NCBI GenBank assembly: GCA_001544595.2
Contig: FCOH02000010.1
Location: 1-64,000 of the forward strand
Reading direction: 5' to 3'
Length of the DNA stretch: 64,000 nucleotides
Source of the DNA: Caballeronia peredens
GTDB taxonomy: Bacteria; Pseudomonadota; Gammaproteobacteria; Burkholderiales; Burkholderiaceae
In this document: piece after piece, positions 11,098 to 19,883 of the stretch
How positions within the stretch are numbered: position 1 is the stretch's first letter
Layout of the letters: each line of letters opens with the position of its first letter
Program-made: the position numbers and the translations under genes
The notes under the pieces: model-generated
What the model saw: only the letters and a program-made list of their open reading frames with translations
Database searches by the model: none
Told to the model about the DNA's origin: nothing

Positions 11098-12012
11098 ATG
11101 AAGCGACGGCTGACGGCGGCGATCGCAATGACGATGTTCCTCGCGGCGTGCGGCTCCGTCGCGCCGGGTTCGACCGCGCAGAAAGTGCCGCTCGCGGGCA
11201 CGCCGAACGGCGTCGCGGTACGCGATTCGGACGGCGCGGTGTTCGTGACCGACGACCGGACGAGCGGCATCGTGATGACATCGCATATCGGCGACGAGGA
11301 CGCGCCCGCGTTCTCGTCGTACGCGCGCATTCCGACGCTCGAAGGCGAGCGCACGGGCCTGAGCCAGATCGCGTTCGCGCCGAACGGGCATTTGCTCGTC
11401 GAGCGCTTCGGCTTCGGTTCGGCGAGCGCGGTGTTCGACGTCGCGCCGAGCGGGCAGGTCGCGCTCGCATCCGACGCGCATGCCGCGCGCAGGCGTCTGG
11501 GTCTCGTCGTGATCGACGGCGGCACGTTCCTGTCGAGCTGGTTTGCGAAGGAAGGCAGCGCACCGCCCGCGGGCGGCGTGAGCGTGATCACGCGCGGCGC
11601 CGTGCCGGGACAGGTGACCGAGCGCGATATCGTGACCGGTCTCGGAAAGCCGGTCGGGCTCGCGACGGTCGGCGACACGCTCTACATCAGCGATCAGGCC
11701 GCGAATCGCATCTACAAGGTGGATCTGCAGGCGGCGCGCGCCGCGAACGCGCCGGTTCCCGCGAGCGACGTGTTCGCGACCGTCGACGCTCCCGACCTGA
11801 TGGCCGCGTCGCCCGACGGCACGCTTTACACGAAATGCGGCGCGCACGCGGTGTGCAGCTTTTCGACGCGCGGCCGGCCGACGGTCATCGCCGACGATCT
11901 CGACGCGCCGCGCGGCGTCGCGGTGGATGTCGCGAGGAAGCGGCTCGTCGCGGTCGACCGGTCCGGCACGCCGGACAAGCCGAGTTCACTGCGCGTGCTG
12001 CCGATCCGCTGA
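11098..12012 (+). CDS. SMP-30/NHL-like beta-propeller lipoprotein
   Basis: 304 residues with a lipoprotein signal (MKRRLTAAIAMTMFLAAC, lipobox LAAC). Repeated beta-propeller blades follow (GVAVRDSDGAVFVTDDR, QIAFAPNGHLLV, VGLATVGDTLYISD, GVAVDVARKRLVAVDR), as in SMP-30/gluconolactonase and NHL-repeat proteins. It is likely periplasmic and membrane-anchored; the ligand or substrate is not evident. GGGAGAAG precedes ATG 11098. It is divergent from the molybdopterin/nifQ operon across a ModE-type box, so a molybdenum link is possible but unproven. Confidence 0.75.
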   Translation: MKRRLTAAIAMTMFLAACGSVAPGSTAQKVPLAGTPNGVAVRDSDGAVFVTDDRTSGIVMTSHIGDEDAPAFSSYARIPTLEGERTGLSQIAFAPNGHLLVERFGFGSASAVFDVAPSGQVALASDAHAARRRLGLVVIDGGTFLSSWFAKEGSAPPAGGVSVITRGAVPGQVTERDIVTGLGKPVGLATVGDTLYISDQAANRIYKVDLQAARAANAPVPASDVFATVDAPDLMAASPDGTLYTKCGAHAVCSFSTRGRPTVIADDLDAPRGVAVDVARKRLVAVDRSGTPDKPSSLRVLPIR

Positions 12013-12171
12013 CACGATCCGGCGATGCCGTCTCGCGCCGGGCGAGGGCCGGACGAGCGCCGGTTATTCGCGAAGAATCAAATTTCGCGCAACGAACGGT
12101 TCGGGCGGACCTGTGAGTCTAGGATTGCGGATCGATCATCCCCGTCAATCCGATACAGACAGGCTGTTCCC

Positions 12172-12552
12172 ATGAACAAGAACGCAAGCCCCGAAGCCCT
12201 GATTCAAAAGCAACTGGACGCCTACAACGCGCGTGATCTCGACGCGTGGCTCGCGACCTACGCACCCGACGCAAAGCAGTTCGAGTTTCCCGCCACGCTT
12301 CGCGCCGACGGCATCCGTGAAATTTGTGCGCGCTCGGCTGTGCGATTTCAGGAACCGAACCTGCACGCGCAGTTGCTGCACAGAACGGTAATCGGCGATA
12401 TCGTCATCGATCACGAACGCGTCACGCGGACTTTTCCGGAAGGCCCCGGAACGCTCGAAATGCTGGCCACGTATCGCGTCGTCGGCGGTGCGATTCAGGA
12501 AGCAAGCTTCGTGTTCGGCCCGAAGCAGCTGGACGAGCCGTCGAGCCGGTAG
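12172..12552 (+). CDS. SnoaL-like / steroid isomerase-fold protein
   Basis: 126 residues with the NTF2-like fold of SnoaL and ketosteroid isomerase families: IQKQLDAYNARDLDAWLATYAPDAK, then VRFQEPNLHAQLLHRTVIGD and IVIDHERVTRTFP. These are small cytoplasmic proteins, often isomerases, hydrolases or binding proteins, and the name does not fix the substrate. It is a single gene on the plus strand with its own upstream gap, converging on the sugar ABC operon. No partner gene hints at a pathway. Confidence 0.75.
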   Translation: MNKNASPEALIQKQLDAYNARDLDAWLATYAPDAKQFEFPATLRADGIREICARSAVRFQEPNLHAQLLHRTVIGDIVIDHERVTRTFPEGPGTLEMLATYRVVGGAIQEASFVFGPKQLDEPSSR

Positions 12553-12566
12553 CTCCGTTTTTTTTG

Positions 12567-12593
12567 TGAACCGCCCGGCTTGCGGGCGGTTCA
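12567..12593. repeat. Perfect 11-bp hairpin between convergent genes
   Basis: TGAACCGCCCG (12567-12577) pairs with 12583-12593 around a GCTTG loop. It sits between the stop codons of the convergent genes at 12552 and 12603. A run of eight T lies before it (12558-12565) rather than after, so it is not a textbook terminator for either strand. It may still separate the two transcripts. Confidence 0.55.
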
Positions 12594-12602
12594 TGAACGT
12601 CT

Positions 12603-13550
12603 TCAACGCGGCGACGACCAGCCCTTATAGCTGCCCACGTTCTCGCGCGTCACGAGCGTCGACGGCATGAGGATCATCGTGTTCGACGGCTTCTTGCCGT
12701 TCATCATGTCGTAGCCGACGCTCACCGCCTGCTGCGCCATCGACCACGGATCCTGGCTCGCCGACGCCTGGATCATCGTGTCGGACTTGAGCGCGGATTC
12801 GATATCCGGCGCGCCGTCCACCGACGTGATCACGATATTGCCGCGATGCAGCTGTTTCGCCGCGAGATCCGTGCCGATCGCCTGCGGATCGTTGATCGCG
12901 AACACGCCGTCGAGTTTCGGGAAGCGCGTGAGATAACCCTGCATCGCGTTCATGCCGCCTTCGCGCGAGCCTTTCGCGTCCTGATCGTCGGAAAGAACCT
13001 TGATGCCCGGATTCTTCGCGAGTTCGGCCTTGCAGCCCTTCACGCGATCGATCACGGCCGACACCTGCGGCCCGTTCTCGATCACGACGTTGCCCTTGCC
13101 GTTCAGCTTCTTCACCATGAAATCGCACGCGAGTTCGCCCGCCTGCACGTTGTTGGTCTGCACGGTGGCATCGGCGCCGGCCGCCGCGACGTCCACCGCG
13201 ATCACGATGATGCCCGCTTTCTGCGCCTTCCTCACCGCCGGCTCGATCGCCTTCGGATCGACGGCGTTCAGCAGGATGATGTCGACGTGCGCCGAGATGA
13301 AGTTGTCGATCTGCGTGAATTGCTTGTTCATGTCGTAGTCCGACGACACCGCCGTGACCTTGGCGTTCGGATTGATCGCCTTGGCCTTGGCTTCCGCGCC
13401 GCGCGAGATCGTCACGAAGTAGGGGTTGCCCAGCGAGCCGACCGTGATGCCGACGGCCTTCAGCGGCTTGTCGGCCGCGTGGGCGGCCAGCGACAGGCCG
13501 AAACCGAGGGCGAGTGCGACGCTGGCAAAAAGCTTATTGTGCTTGCGCAT
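12603..13550 (-). CDS. Sugar ABC transporter substrate-binding protein (RbsB/FrcB type)
   Basis: 315 residues with a Sec signal peptide cleaved after AHA and the periplasmic-binding protein type I fold of ribose/fructose/galactose-type transporters: VGSLGNPYFVTISRGAE, IILLNAVDPKAIEPAV, VAVDVAAAGADATVQTNN. It would bind a sugar in the periplasm and deliver it to the permease/ATPase encoded upstream in the same minus-strand operon (order: ROK regulator, ATPase, permease, this gene; 78 bases after the permease). Fructose or ribose is likely from resemblance, but the exact sugar cannot be read. Confidence 0.88.
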   Translation of the reverse strand: MRKHNKLFASVALALGFGLSLAAHAADKPLKAVGITVGSLGNPYFVTISRGAEAKAKAINPNAKVTAVSSDYDMNKQFTQIDNFISAHVDIILLNAVDPKAIEPAVRKAQKAGIIVIAVDVAAAGADATVQTNNVQAGELACDFMVKKLNGKGNVVIENGPQVSAVIDRVKGCKAELAKNPGIKVLSDDQDAKGSREGGMNAMQGYLTRFPKLDGVFAINDPQAIGTDLAAKQLHRGNIVITSVDGAPDIESALKSDTMIQASASQDPWSMAQQAVSVGYDMMNGKKPSNTMILMPSTLVTRENVGSYKGWSSPR

Positions 13551-13628
13551 GTTGTTGTCTCCAGTGGGTCCGTTCGAGTGAGGATTGAGGGCGGGCGCGA
13601 GCGGACCTGCAGGCGCCCGAATGAAAAA

Positions 13629-14666
13629 TCAGGTGCGGGCCGAGCCGCGCTGGCGGTAGCGATCGAGCGCCACGGCGCCGATGATCACGAGGCCCTTGAT
13701 GATGTACTGCCAGATATCCGACACGCCGAGCAGCACGAGACCGTTCGTCAGCACCGCGATGATCAGCGCGCCGACCAGCGTGCCCACGATCGATCCCACG
13801 CCGCCGACGAAGCTCGTGCCGCCGAGAATCACCGCGGCGATCGCATCGAGTTCGTACGACTGGCCGAGCTGCAGGCCGTTCGCCGCGTAGAGTCGCGCGG
13901 CGGACATCACGGCGCCGAGACCCGCGAGCAAGCCGGAAATCGCGTAGACGAAAAGCTCGATGCCCCAGACCTTGATGCCCGACAGGCGCGCCGCTTCCGG
14001 ATTGCCGCCGACCGAGTAGATCCGCAGGCCGAGCACCGTGCGCCGCAGAATGAACCACGACACGATGACCACCGCAATCGCGATGATCACGAGCCACGGC
14101 ACGCCGAAGAGCGTGTCGTTGCCGATGAACGCGAACGAAAGCTGCGGGTTGAAGATGGTCGTGTCGTGGCCGATCAGGCGCGCGATGCCGCGCACGGCGG
14201 TGAGCGAGCCGAGCGTCACGATGAACGGCGGCAGCTTGAGCAGCGCGATCAGCAGGCCGTTGATGACGCCGAAGCCGAGACCGACCGCGAGCGCGGCGGG
14301 AATGCCGAGCCATCCGAGACCCGGAATATTCGATGCGAGCAGCGCGGTGACGGCCGCCGCCGAAAGTACCGAGCCGACCGACAAGTCGATGCCGCCAGTC
14401 AGAATCACGAAGGTCATGCCGGCCGCGAGCACGATGTTGATCGACGCCTGCTGCGCGACGATCGACAGATTCTGCAAGCTGAAGAATCCGTCCGTGCCGA
14501 CGCCGAAGCCGATGCACAGCAATATCAGCACGGGCAGCATGCCCGCCGTGCGCATCAAAACCTGCATGCGCTCCTTGTGCTCGATGCGCTTTTGCCGCTG
14601 CGTCGTGCTTTCGGCCTTTGCGGCGGGCGCGGCGCCCGTGTCGTGGTGTTTCGTCGTGTCAGCCAT
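13629..14666 (-). CDS. Sugar ABC transporter permease (RbsC/FrcC type)
   Basis: 345 residues. After a cytoplasmic, charged N-terminus (to about residue 33), eight to ten hydrophobic segments follow, with family motifs GGIDLSVGSVLS, GFGVINGLL and GGTSFVGGVGSIVGT typical of BPD_transp_2 permeases. It forms the inner-membrane channel of the sugar importer. GGAGAG precedes the ATG, and it lies 28 bases after the ATPase gene stop in the same operon. Confidence 0.88.
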   Translation of the reverse strand: MADTTKHHDTGAAPAAKAESTTQRQKRIEHKERMQVLMRTAGMLPVLILLCIGFGVGTDGFFSLQNLSIVAQQASINIVLAAGMTFVILTGGIDLSVGSVLSAAAVTALLASNIPGLGWLGIPAALAVGLGFGVINGLLIALLKLPPFIVTLGSLTAVRGIARLIGHDTTIFNPQLSFAFIGNDTLFGVPWLVIIAIAVVIVSWFILRRTVLGLRIYSVGGNPEAARLSGIKVWGIELFVYAISGLLAGLGAVMSAARLYAANGLQLGQSYELDAIAAVILGGTSFVGGVGSIVGTLVGALIIAVLTNGLVLLGVSDIWQYIIKGLVIIGAVALDRYRQRGSART

Positions 14667-14694
14667 GTCTCTCTCCAGATATACCGTTCGTGTC

Positions 14695-16260
14695 TCAGGC
14701 CGCCTGATCCAGCGCGACCTTCGAGCCCGTTGCGAGCTCGATGATTCCTTCCTGCGAAATCGGCTTGCCCGAATGGCCGCCGAGCTCGCCCGCGATTTCG
14801 CCTTCGCGCATCACGAGCACGCGATCCGCGACGCCGATCACTTCCGGCAATTCGCTCGAGATCACGATGATCCCGACGCCCGAACGCGCGAGATCGTTGA
14901 TGATTCGATAAATCTCCGACTTCGCGCCGATGTCCACGCCACGCGTCGGCTCGTCGAGAATCAGCACTTCGGGTTTGGTTTCGAGCAGGCGCGAGAGCAG
15001 CACTTTCTGCTGGTTGCCGCCCGACAGCGCGCCCACGTTCACGCGCATGTTTGGCACGCGAATGGTGAGCGCGGCGATCGCGTCCTTCGCGCGCGTGTTG
15101 CCGCGCGGCAGGTCCATCACGCCCATCTTCGCGTCGCGTCCGGCGATCGTGATGTTGATGTTGTCGCGCACGCTCATGTCGAGGAACAGGCCCTGACCCT
15201 TGCGGTCTTCGGTGAGATAGACGAGACCGGCATCGATCGCGTCGCGCGGCGTGCGCAGCTTCAACGCACGGCCGTGCATCGTCACTTCGCCGCGCGTCGC
15301 CGGTTCCGCGCCGAAGATCAGGCGCGCGAGTTCCGTGCGTCCCGCGCCGACCAGCCCCGCGATGCCGAGCACTTCGCCCGCGTGCAGATCGAGGCTGCAG
15401 CCGCGCACGCGGTTGTCGTCGGCGATATCGCGCACGGACAGCACGACGTTGCCCGGATCGTAGGCCGCGTGCTGCTTCTTGTAGAAGCCGGAGATGTCGC
15501 GGCCGACCATCATCTTGACGAGGCTGTCGGCGGAAAGCTCGTCGCGCATCAGCGTGCCGACGTAGGCGCCGTCGCGCAGCACGGAGACGCGATCGGACAG
15601 CTCATAGATCTCCGCCATCCGGTGACTGATATAGATGATCGCGATGCCTTCCGCGCGCAACGTGCGCACGAGTTCGAACAGGCGGTCGGTTTCGCGCGAG
15701 GACAGCGGCGTGGTCGGCTCGTCCATCACGAGGATGCGCGCATGGGCATGCACGGCACGCGCGATCTCGACGAGCTGCCGCTCCGCAATCGACAGATCGC
15801 CGACGAGCGTATGCGGCTTGAACGCGGCGCCGAGGCGTTTCAGCACGTCTTCGCAGCCGCGCTCCATGCCCGCGCGGTCGACCAGCCGGCCGCGCCGCAG
15901 TTCGCGTCCGGCGTAGATGTTCTCCGCGACGGAAAGGTTCGGCGCGAGACTCAGTTCCTGATAGATCACGGCGACGCCGAGCGAGCGCGCGGCAAGCGGC
16001 CCGCCGATGATGACGGGTTTGCCGTCGATCAGGATCTGGCCGCCGGCGTCGGCCTGATAGGCGCCGGAGAGAATCTTCATCAGCGTGGACTTGCCCGCGC
16101 CGTTCTCGCCCATCAGCGAATGCACTTCGCCGGGATAGACGGACAGACGCACGTCGTTCAGCGCGCGCACGCCGGGAAACGTCTTGCTGATGCCGCGCAT
16201 TTCCAGTAATGGCGGACGCGGCGCGGTGGCGGAAGCGGAGGAAGCAGAGTCATGCGGCAT
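14695..16260 (-). CDS. Sugar ABC transporter ATP-binding protein, two NBDs (RbsA/FrcA type)
   Basis: 521 residues with two nucleotide-binding halves. The first has Walker [10 protein letters not shown], signature [13 protein letters not shown] and Walker [13 protein letters not shown]. The second has the degenerate Walker A usual in this family ([10 protein letters not shown]), signature [13 protein letters not shown] and [14 protein letters not shown]. It energises the sugar importer. Its ATG (16258-16260) lies inside the last codons of the ROK gene (11-base overlap), indicating translational coupling. Confidence 0.9.
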   Translation of the reverse strand: MPHDSASSASATAPRPPLLEMRGISKTFPGVRALNDVRLSVYPGEVHSLMGENGAGKSTLMKILSGAYQADAGGQILIDGKPVIIGGPLAARSLGVAVIYQELSLAPNLSVAENIYAGRELRRGRLVDRAGMERGCEDVLKRLGAAFKPHTLVGDLSIAERQLVEIARAVHAHARILVMDEPTTPLSSRETDRLFELVRTLRAEGIAIIYISHRMAEIYELSDRVSVLRDGAYVGTLMRDELSADSLVKMMVGRDISGFYKKQHAAYDPGNVVLSVRDIADDNRVRGCSLDLHAGEVLGIAGLVGAGRTELARLIFGAEPATRGEVTMHGRALKLRTPRDAIDAGLVYLTEDRKGQGLFLDMSVRDNINITIAGRDAKMGVMDLPRGNTRAKDAIAALTIRVPNMRVNVGALSGGNQQKVLLSRLLETKPEVLILDEPTRGVDIGAKSEIYRIINDLARSGVGIIVISSELPEVIGVADRVLVMREGEIAGELGGHSGKPISQEGIIELATGSKVALDQAA

Positions 16261-17497
16261 GGTTGACCTCTTGGGTTTTCGTCCCCGCGTGGCGAAGGCC
16301 CGCCGCGCGCGGTGAAAAGTTGAAGAACATCGGCAGCGTGGCCGCGCCGATCGCGCCCGCATCCGGGCCGAAGCTGCCGCGCACGAGCGTCGGAGTGCCG
16401 CGCGCCTCGGGCGCATTGGCGGCGAGCGTCGCGGCGAGGCGGTGGACGAGCTTGTCGAGCAGGCCGCCGTCGATATCGGAATCGATCACGACCATCGGCA
16501 CGTCGAGCACGCAGAGCGTCGCGCGCAACGCGGGCGCGAGCGCCTCGATGCAGTCGTCGATCCATTCGTCGACGGCCGGCAGGCGGCTCTCGATGCACGC
16601 CTGCAAGTCGACGCGGTTATCCGCCGCCGCGCCGCAGTAGTTGAGATGCCGCACGAGCGCATTCAGCGACGCGCGCGACAGCAGAATGTCCCACTGGCCC
16701 GACGGCTGCGGCGCGGAAGGCAGGCGGCTCGGCGGCACGGGAATCACGCCGATGTCGCCCGCATTGCCCGACGTGCCGCGCAGACAGTCGCCGTTGATCG
16801 CGATGCCGCCGCCGATTGCCGAGCCGAGAAACAGATAGACGAAGTCGTCGCAGCTCCGGCCGTGGCCGTAGAAGAGTTCCGCGGTCGCGGCGGCGTTGCC
16901 GTCGTTCTCGCTGAACACCGGCAGCGAGAGCGCGCGGCTGAGTTCGTCGGCGAAATCGGTCTCGTCCCAGGCGCGGAAGGTTTCGGCGGGCAGCGCCAGT
17001 TCGCGCAGCCAGCTGCCGAGATTGAACGGCTGCGCGATGCCGACGCCCGTCAGGCGCTCGCGCTCCGCGGCGGAAAGCAGGCCGAGCATCTTGTGGATAT
17101 CGCGCTGCACGATCTGCAGCACCGCCGACGGCTGCGGCAGCACGGTGTCGAGCGCGCTGCGGGCGAGCACGTCGCCGGCGAAATTGACGAGCACCGTCTC
17201 GATGCCCGTGCGATCCAGCCGCACGCCGATGCCGAACGCGCCACGCGGATCGAGCCGGATCAGCGACGCGGGCTGGCCGCGCTGGCCGTCGAGGCGGCGT
17301 CCGGTGTATTCGATCAGTCCCGATTTTTCCAGCGACTCGACGATGCTGCCGACCGCCGTGCTCGTCAGATTCGCGTGACGCGCGAGGTCGGCCTTCGACG
17401 CCGGCTCGGTGCGGCGAAGCGCCTGCAGAAGCAGGCGCTCGTTGTAACGGCGCACGCTCGCGGAGTTGCTTCCTCTGCCGCTGGGGGATTTCAACAC
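16250..17497 (-). CDS. ROK-family transcriptional regulator
   Basis: 415 residues: an N-terminal winged helix ([36 protein letters not shown]) followed by a ROK sugar-kinase-like domain ([40 protein letters not shown]). The catalytic-type ENDGN motif is present, but the zinc Cys cluster of NagC/Mlc proteins is not obvious. It is the first gene of the sugar ABC operon, overlaps the ATPase start, and has a large palindrome at 17531-17557 just upstream. It is therefore probably a sugar-released repressor of its own operon. Confidence 0.88.
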   Translation of the reverse strand: MLKSPSGRGSNSASVRRYNERLLLQALRRTEPASKADLARHANLTSTAVGSIVESLEKSGLIEYTGRRLDGQRGQPASLIRLDPRGAFGIGVRLDRTGIETVLVNFAGDVLARSALDTVLPQPSAVLQIVQRDIHKMLGLLSAAERERLTGVGIAQPFNLGSWLRELALPAETFRAWDETDFADELSRALSLPVFSENDGNAAATAELFYGHGRSCDDFVYLFLGSAIGGGIAINGDCLRGTSGNAGDIGVIPVPPSRLPSAPQPSGQWDILLSRASLNALVRHLNYCGAAADNRVDLQACIESRLPAVDEWIDDCIEALAPALRATLCVLDVPMVVIDSDIDGGLLDKLVHRLAATLAANAPEARGTPTLVRGSFGPDAGAIGAATLPMFFNFSPRAAGLRHAGTKTQEVNHAA

Positions 17498-17845
17498 GCT
17501 GTCTCCGGGACGGCCATCGAGTCGTGGCCATTAATTAAATCAAGTTGATTTATTTAAGATCGTCGGAGCGTCGAAGTAAAGGAGGGAAATCCCGAAGACG
17601 GCTTTTAAGCAGTCGATGAGGAAGAAGAGTGCCCGGTGCGCTTCCACACTAGGCGATGCAATCAGCCGTGCCAAGTTGCTCGCCGATGCTTTCCGCCGAG
17701 CTTTCGGCCAGCGATAAACGAGCTTTCGGCAGAGGGCGCGACGCTCATCTCGGTCCTCAGCGCGGCATGGGTCGTTGTGCTATCGTCGGCGACACTTTTT
17801 GACATTGCGCGTGGCGACGGCAGCGCGCGGACCATTCTCATCATC
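17498..17845. other. Intergenic region with divergent promoters
   Basis: 348 bases between the ROK operon (minus) and the fRMsr gene (plus). It contains the ROK operator palindrome at 17531-17557. A frame open from 17636 continues into the fRMsr gene, but its upstream part has no protein-like character. Nothing else recognisable is seen. Confidence 0.5.
17531..17557 (-). promoter_or_regulatory. Operator palindrome for the ROK/sugar ABC operon
   Basis: A 27-base palindrome with a single mismatched pair (17535/17553) centred on G17544. The core TAAATCAA-G-TTGATTTA (17536-17552) is perfect, and TTAA arms extend it on both sides. It is strikingly AT-rich against its surroundings and ends 34 bases from the ROK start codon. 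The symmetry is seen; ROK binding is inferred from position. Confidence 0.7.
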
Positions 17846-18352
17846 ATGTTTTCGATTTCTCAGGCGACGCACGCCAGCAAGGCTGCCCAGTACGACGAGC
17901 TGCTCCAGCAGACGCGCTCGCTCATCGGCGACGAGACGGATTTCATCGCCAACGCGGCGAATTTTTCGGCGCTCGTCTATCACACGCTGCCCGATCTCAA
18001 CTGGGCGGGCTTCTATCTCTTCGATGGCAACGAGCTCGTCGTCGGGCCGTTTCAGGGCAAGCCGGCGTGCGTGCGCATCGCGCTCGGACGAGGCGTGTGC
18101 GGCACGGCGGCACGCGATCGGCGCACTCAGGTCGTGCCCGACGTCGATGCGTTCCCCGGCCATATCGCCTGCGATTCGGCGTCGCGCTCGGAAATCGTCG
18201 TGCCGCTCGTCGCGGCCGATGGCACGCTGATCGGCGTCTGGGATGTCGACAGTCCGTCGCCCGGCCGTTTCGACGATGAAGACGCGCTCGGCATGGAAGC
18301 GCTGTGCACCGCGTTCGTCGCGCTCGCGTGGGGCAAGTGCGCGGGCAGCTGA
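17846..18352 (+). CDS. msrC: Free methionine-(R)-sulfoxide reductase (GAF domain)
   Basis: 168 residues, a single GAF domain like E. coli YebR/MsrC: LNWAGFYLFDGNELVVGPFQG, then the cysteines ACVRI, GVCGTAA and HIACDSASRSEIVVPL that form the redox and active-site set, and FDDEDALGMEALC. It reduces free methionine-R-sulfoxide in the cytoplasm, a repair and salvage role in oxidative stress. ATG 17846 begins the family N-terminus (MFSISQATHASKAAQYDEL). The DUF302 gene follows 14 bases later, so the two are probably co-transcribed. Confidence 0.88.
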   Translation: MFSISQATHASKAAQYDELLQQTRSLIGDETDFIANAANFSALVYHTLPDLNWAGFYLFDGNELVVGPFQGKPACVRIALGRGVCGTAARDRRTQVVPDVDAFPGHIACDSASRSEIVVPLVAADGTLIGVWDVDSPSPGRFDDEDALGMEALCTAFVALAWGKCAGS

Positions 18353-18366
18353 TAACCGGAGGCATC

Positions 18367-18774
18367 ATGTCCGCCGACTCAAACGAAAGTCCGCACGACA
18401 ACGGCGTCGTCACGGTTGCGAGCACGCAAGGCGCCGTGGTGACCGCCGACAAGCTCGAAGCGCTGATCCGCGCGCGCGGGCTGACCGTGTTCGCGCGCAT
18501 CGACTTCAGCGGCGACGCAGCGCGCGCCGGACTCACGATGCCGCCGAGCCAGTTGCTCGTGTTCGGCAATCCGCAGGCGGGCACGCCGCTGATGCAGGCC
18601 GTGCCCACCGCCGCGCTCGATCTGCCGCTCAAGGTGCTCGTGTGGGAAGACGCGGACGGCGGCTCCTGGCTTTCCTATAACGCGCCCGATTATCTGCGCG
18701 CGCGCCATGGGCTCGATGCCGCGCTGATGAAGCCCGTCAGCGGCGTGGCCGCGCTCGTCGAGGCGGCGCGCTGA
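18367..18774 (+). CDS. DUF302 family protein
   Basis: 135 residues of the DUF302 fold: VVTADKLEALIRARGLTVFARIDF, MPPSQLLVFGNPQAGTPLMQ, then LPLKVLVWEDADGGSWLSYN. DUF302 proteins are small, often tied to stress or metal responses, and have no settled biochemical role. CCGGAGG at 18356-18362 is a strong ribosome-binding site for ATG 18367. It follows the methionine sulfoxide reductase gene closely, which suggests a shared oxidative-stress transcript. Confidence 0.85.
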   Translation: MSADSNESPHDNGVVTVASTQGAVVTADKLEALIRARGLTVFARIDFSGDAARAGLTMPPSQLLVFGNPQAGTPLMQAVPTAALDLPLKVLVWEDADGGSWLSYNAPDYLRARHGLDAALMKPVSGVAALVEAAR

Positions 18775-18883
18775 AGCCGGGCTGAAGCCGCGTCGAGGCA
18801 ATAGGCGTCAACGGCATCGGGCCTTGGCCGCCCGCGCACCCGCTGCGTCTACAATGAGGCGATTTCATCCGTCTCAAAATTCA

Positions 18884-19870
18884 ATGACGAGCCTTGCCCG
18901 CCGCCGTTTGCTCGCCGCGTGCGCCTTGAGCGCGTGCGGTTTCGCACGCATGCGCGAGGCGGGCGCGGCGGTATCGGACAAGGCGACGGTTGCACTCGTC
19001 ATGAAGTCGCTGGACGATCCGTTCGTCGTCTCGATGATCGACGGCGCGCGCAATTACCAGCGGCATTACGCATCGCAACTCGATCTCACGACGCACGGCA
19101 CGCTCACGGATAACGACGTGGCCGGGCAGATCCGCATCGTCGAGTCGCTGATCGAGGCGAAGACCAACGCGATCGTCATTGCGCCGGCGGATTCGCAGGC
19201 GCTGCTGCCGGCGGCGTCGAAAGCGATCGCGGCGGGCATCATTCTGATCGCCATCGACAATCCGTTCGACGAGAGCGCGCAGGAAGCGGCGAACGTCACG
19301 ATTCCGTTCGTTGGGCCGGACAGCCGGCGCGGGGCGAAGCTCGTCGGCGCTTATCTCGCGTCGAAACTGAAGTCCGGCGATGAAGTCGGCATCGTCGAAG
19401 GGCCGACGAACGATCGCAATGTCCAGCAACGCACGCTCGGTTTCCGCGACGCGATGAGCGCGGCGAACCTGCGCGTCGCGGCGGCGGACGGCGGCGACTG
19501 GACCGTGGCGAGCGGCAAGGCGATTGCGCTGCAGATGCTCTACGCGCATCCGGCCATTCGCGGGCTGATGTGCGCGAACGACAACATCGCGATGGGCGCG
19601 ATCGATGCCGTGCGCATCGCGGGAAAGCAGGGCCGCGTGCTCGTGACGGGCTACAACAACATCGAAGCCGTGCAGCCGATGCTCGACGATGGCCGACTGC
19701 TCGCGACCGTCGAACAATTCGGCGCGCGGCAGGCCGTGTTCGGCGTCGACGTGGCGGTGAAAGCGCTGCTGGAAAAGCGGCGCGAACGTGATTTGTCGCC
19801 GTATATGGAGACGCCGGTTCAACTCGTGACGAAAGGGCGCGCGAAGGGGTTTCGGTTCGGGGCGTCGTGA
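18884..19870 (+). CDS. Orphan periplasmic sugar-binding protein, type I fold
   Basis: 328 residues beginning MTSLARRRLLAACALSACGF. The export signal contains twin arginines and LSAC, so it could be a lipoprotein or a Tat-like substrate. The mature protein has the ribose/xylose-type binding fold: VALVMKSLDDPFVVSMIDGA, VIAPADSQALLPAASKAIA, AIDNPFDES, VTGYNNIEAVQP. No permease or ATPase is adjacent, so it probably feeds an unlinked transporter or a sensor. It converges on the FAH-family gene 13 bases downstream. Confidence 0.8.
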   Translation: MTSLARRRLLAACALSACGFARMREAGAAVSDKATVALVMKSLDDPFVVSMIDGARNYQRHYASQLDLTTHGTLTDNDVAGQIRIVESLIEAKTNAIVIAPADSQALLPAASKAIAAGIILIAIDNPFDESAQEAANVTIPFVGPDSRRGAKLVGAYLASKLKSGDEVGIVEGPTNDRNVQQRTLGFRDAMSAANLRVAAADGGDWTVASGKAIALQMLYAHPAIRGLMCANDNIAMGAIDAVRIAGKQGRVLVTGYNNIEAVQPMLDDGRLLATVEQFGARQAVFGVDVAVKALLEKRRERDLSPYMETPVQLVTKGRAKGFRFGAS

Positions 19871-19883
19871 GACGCCCCCTGCT

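Noticed and set aside
12567-12593. Calling the 12567 hairpin a standard terminator
   Set aside because: The T-run lies before the stem, not after it, on either transcript direction.
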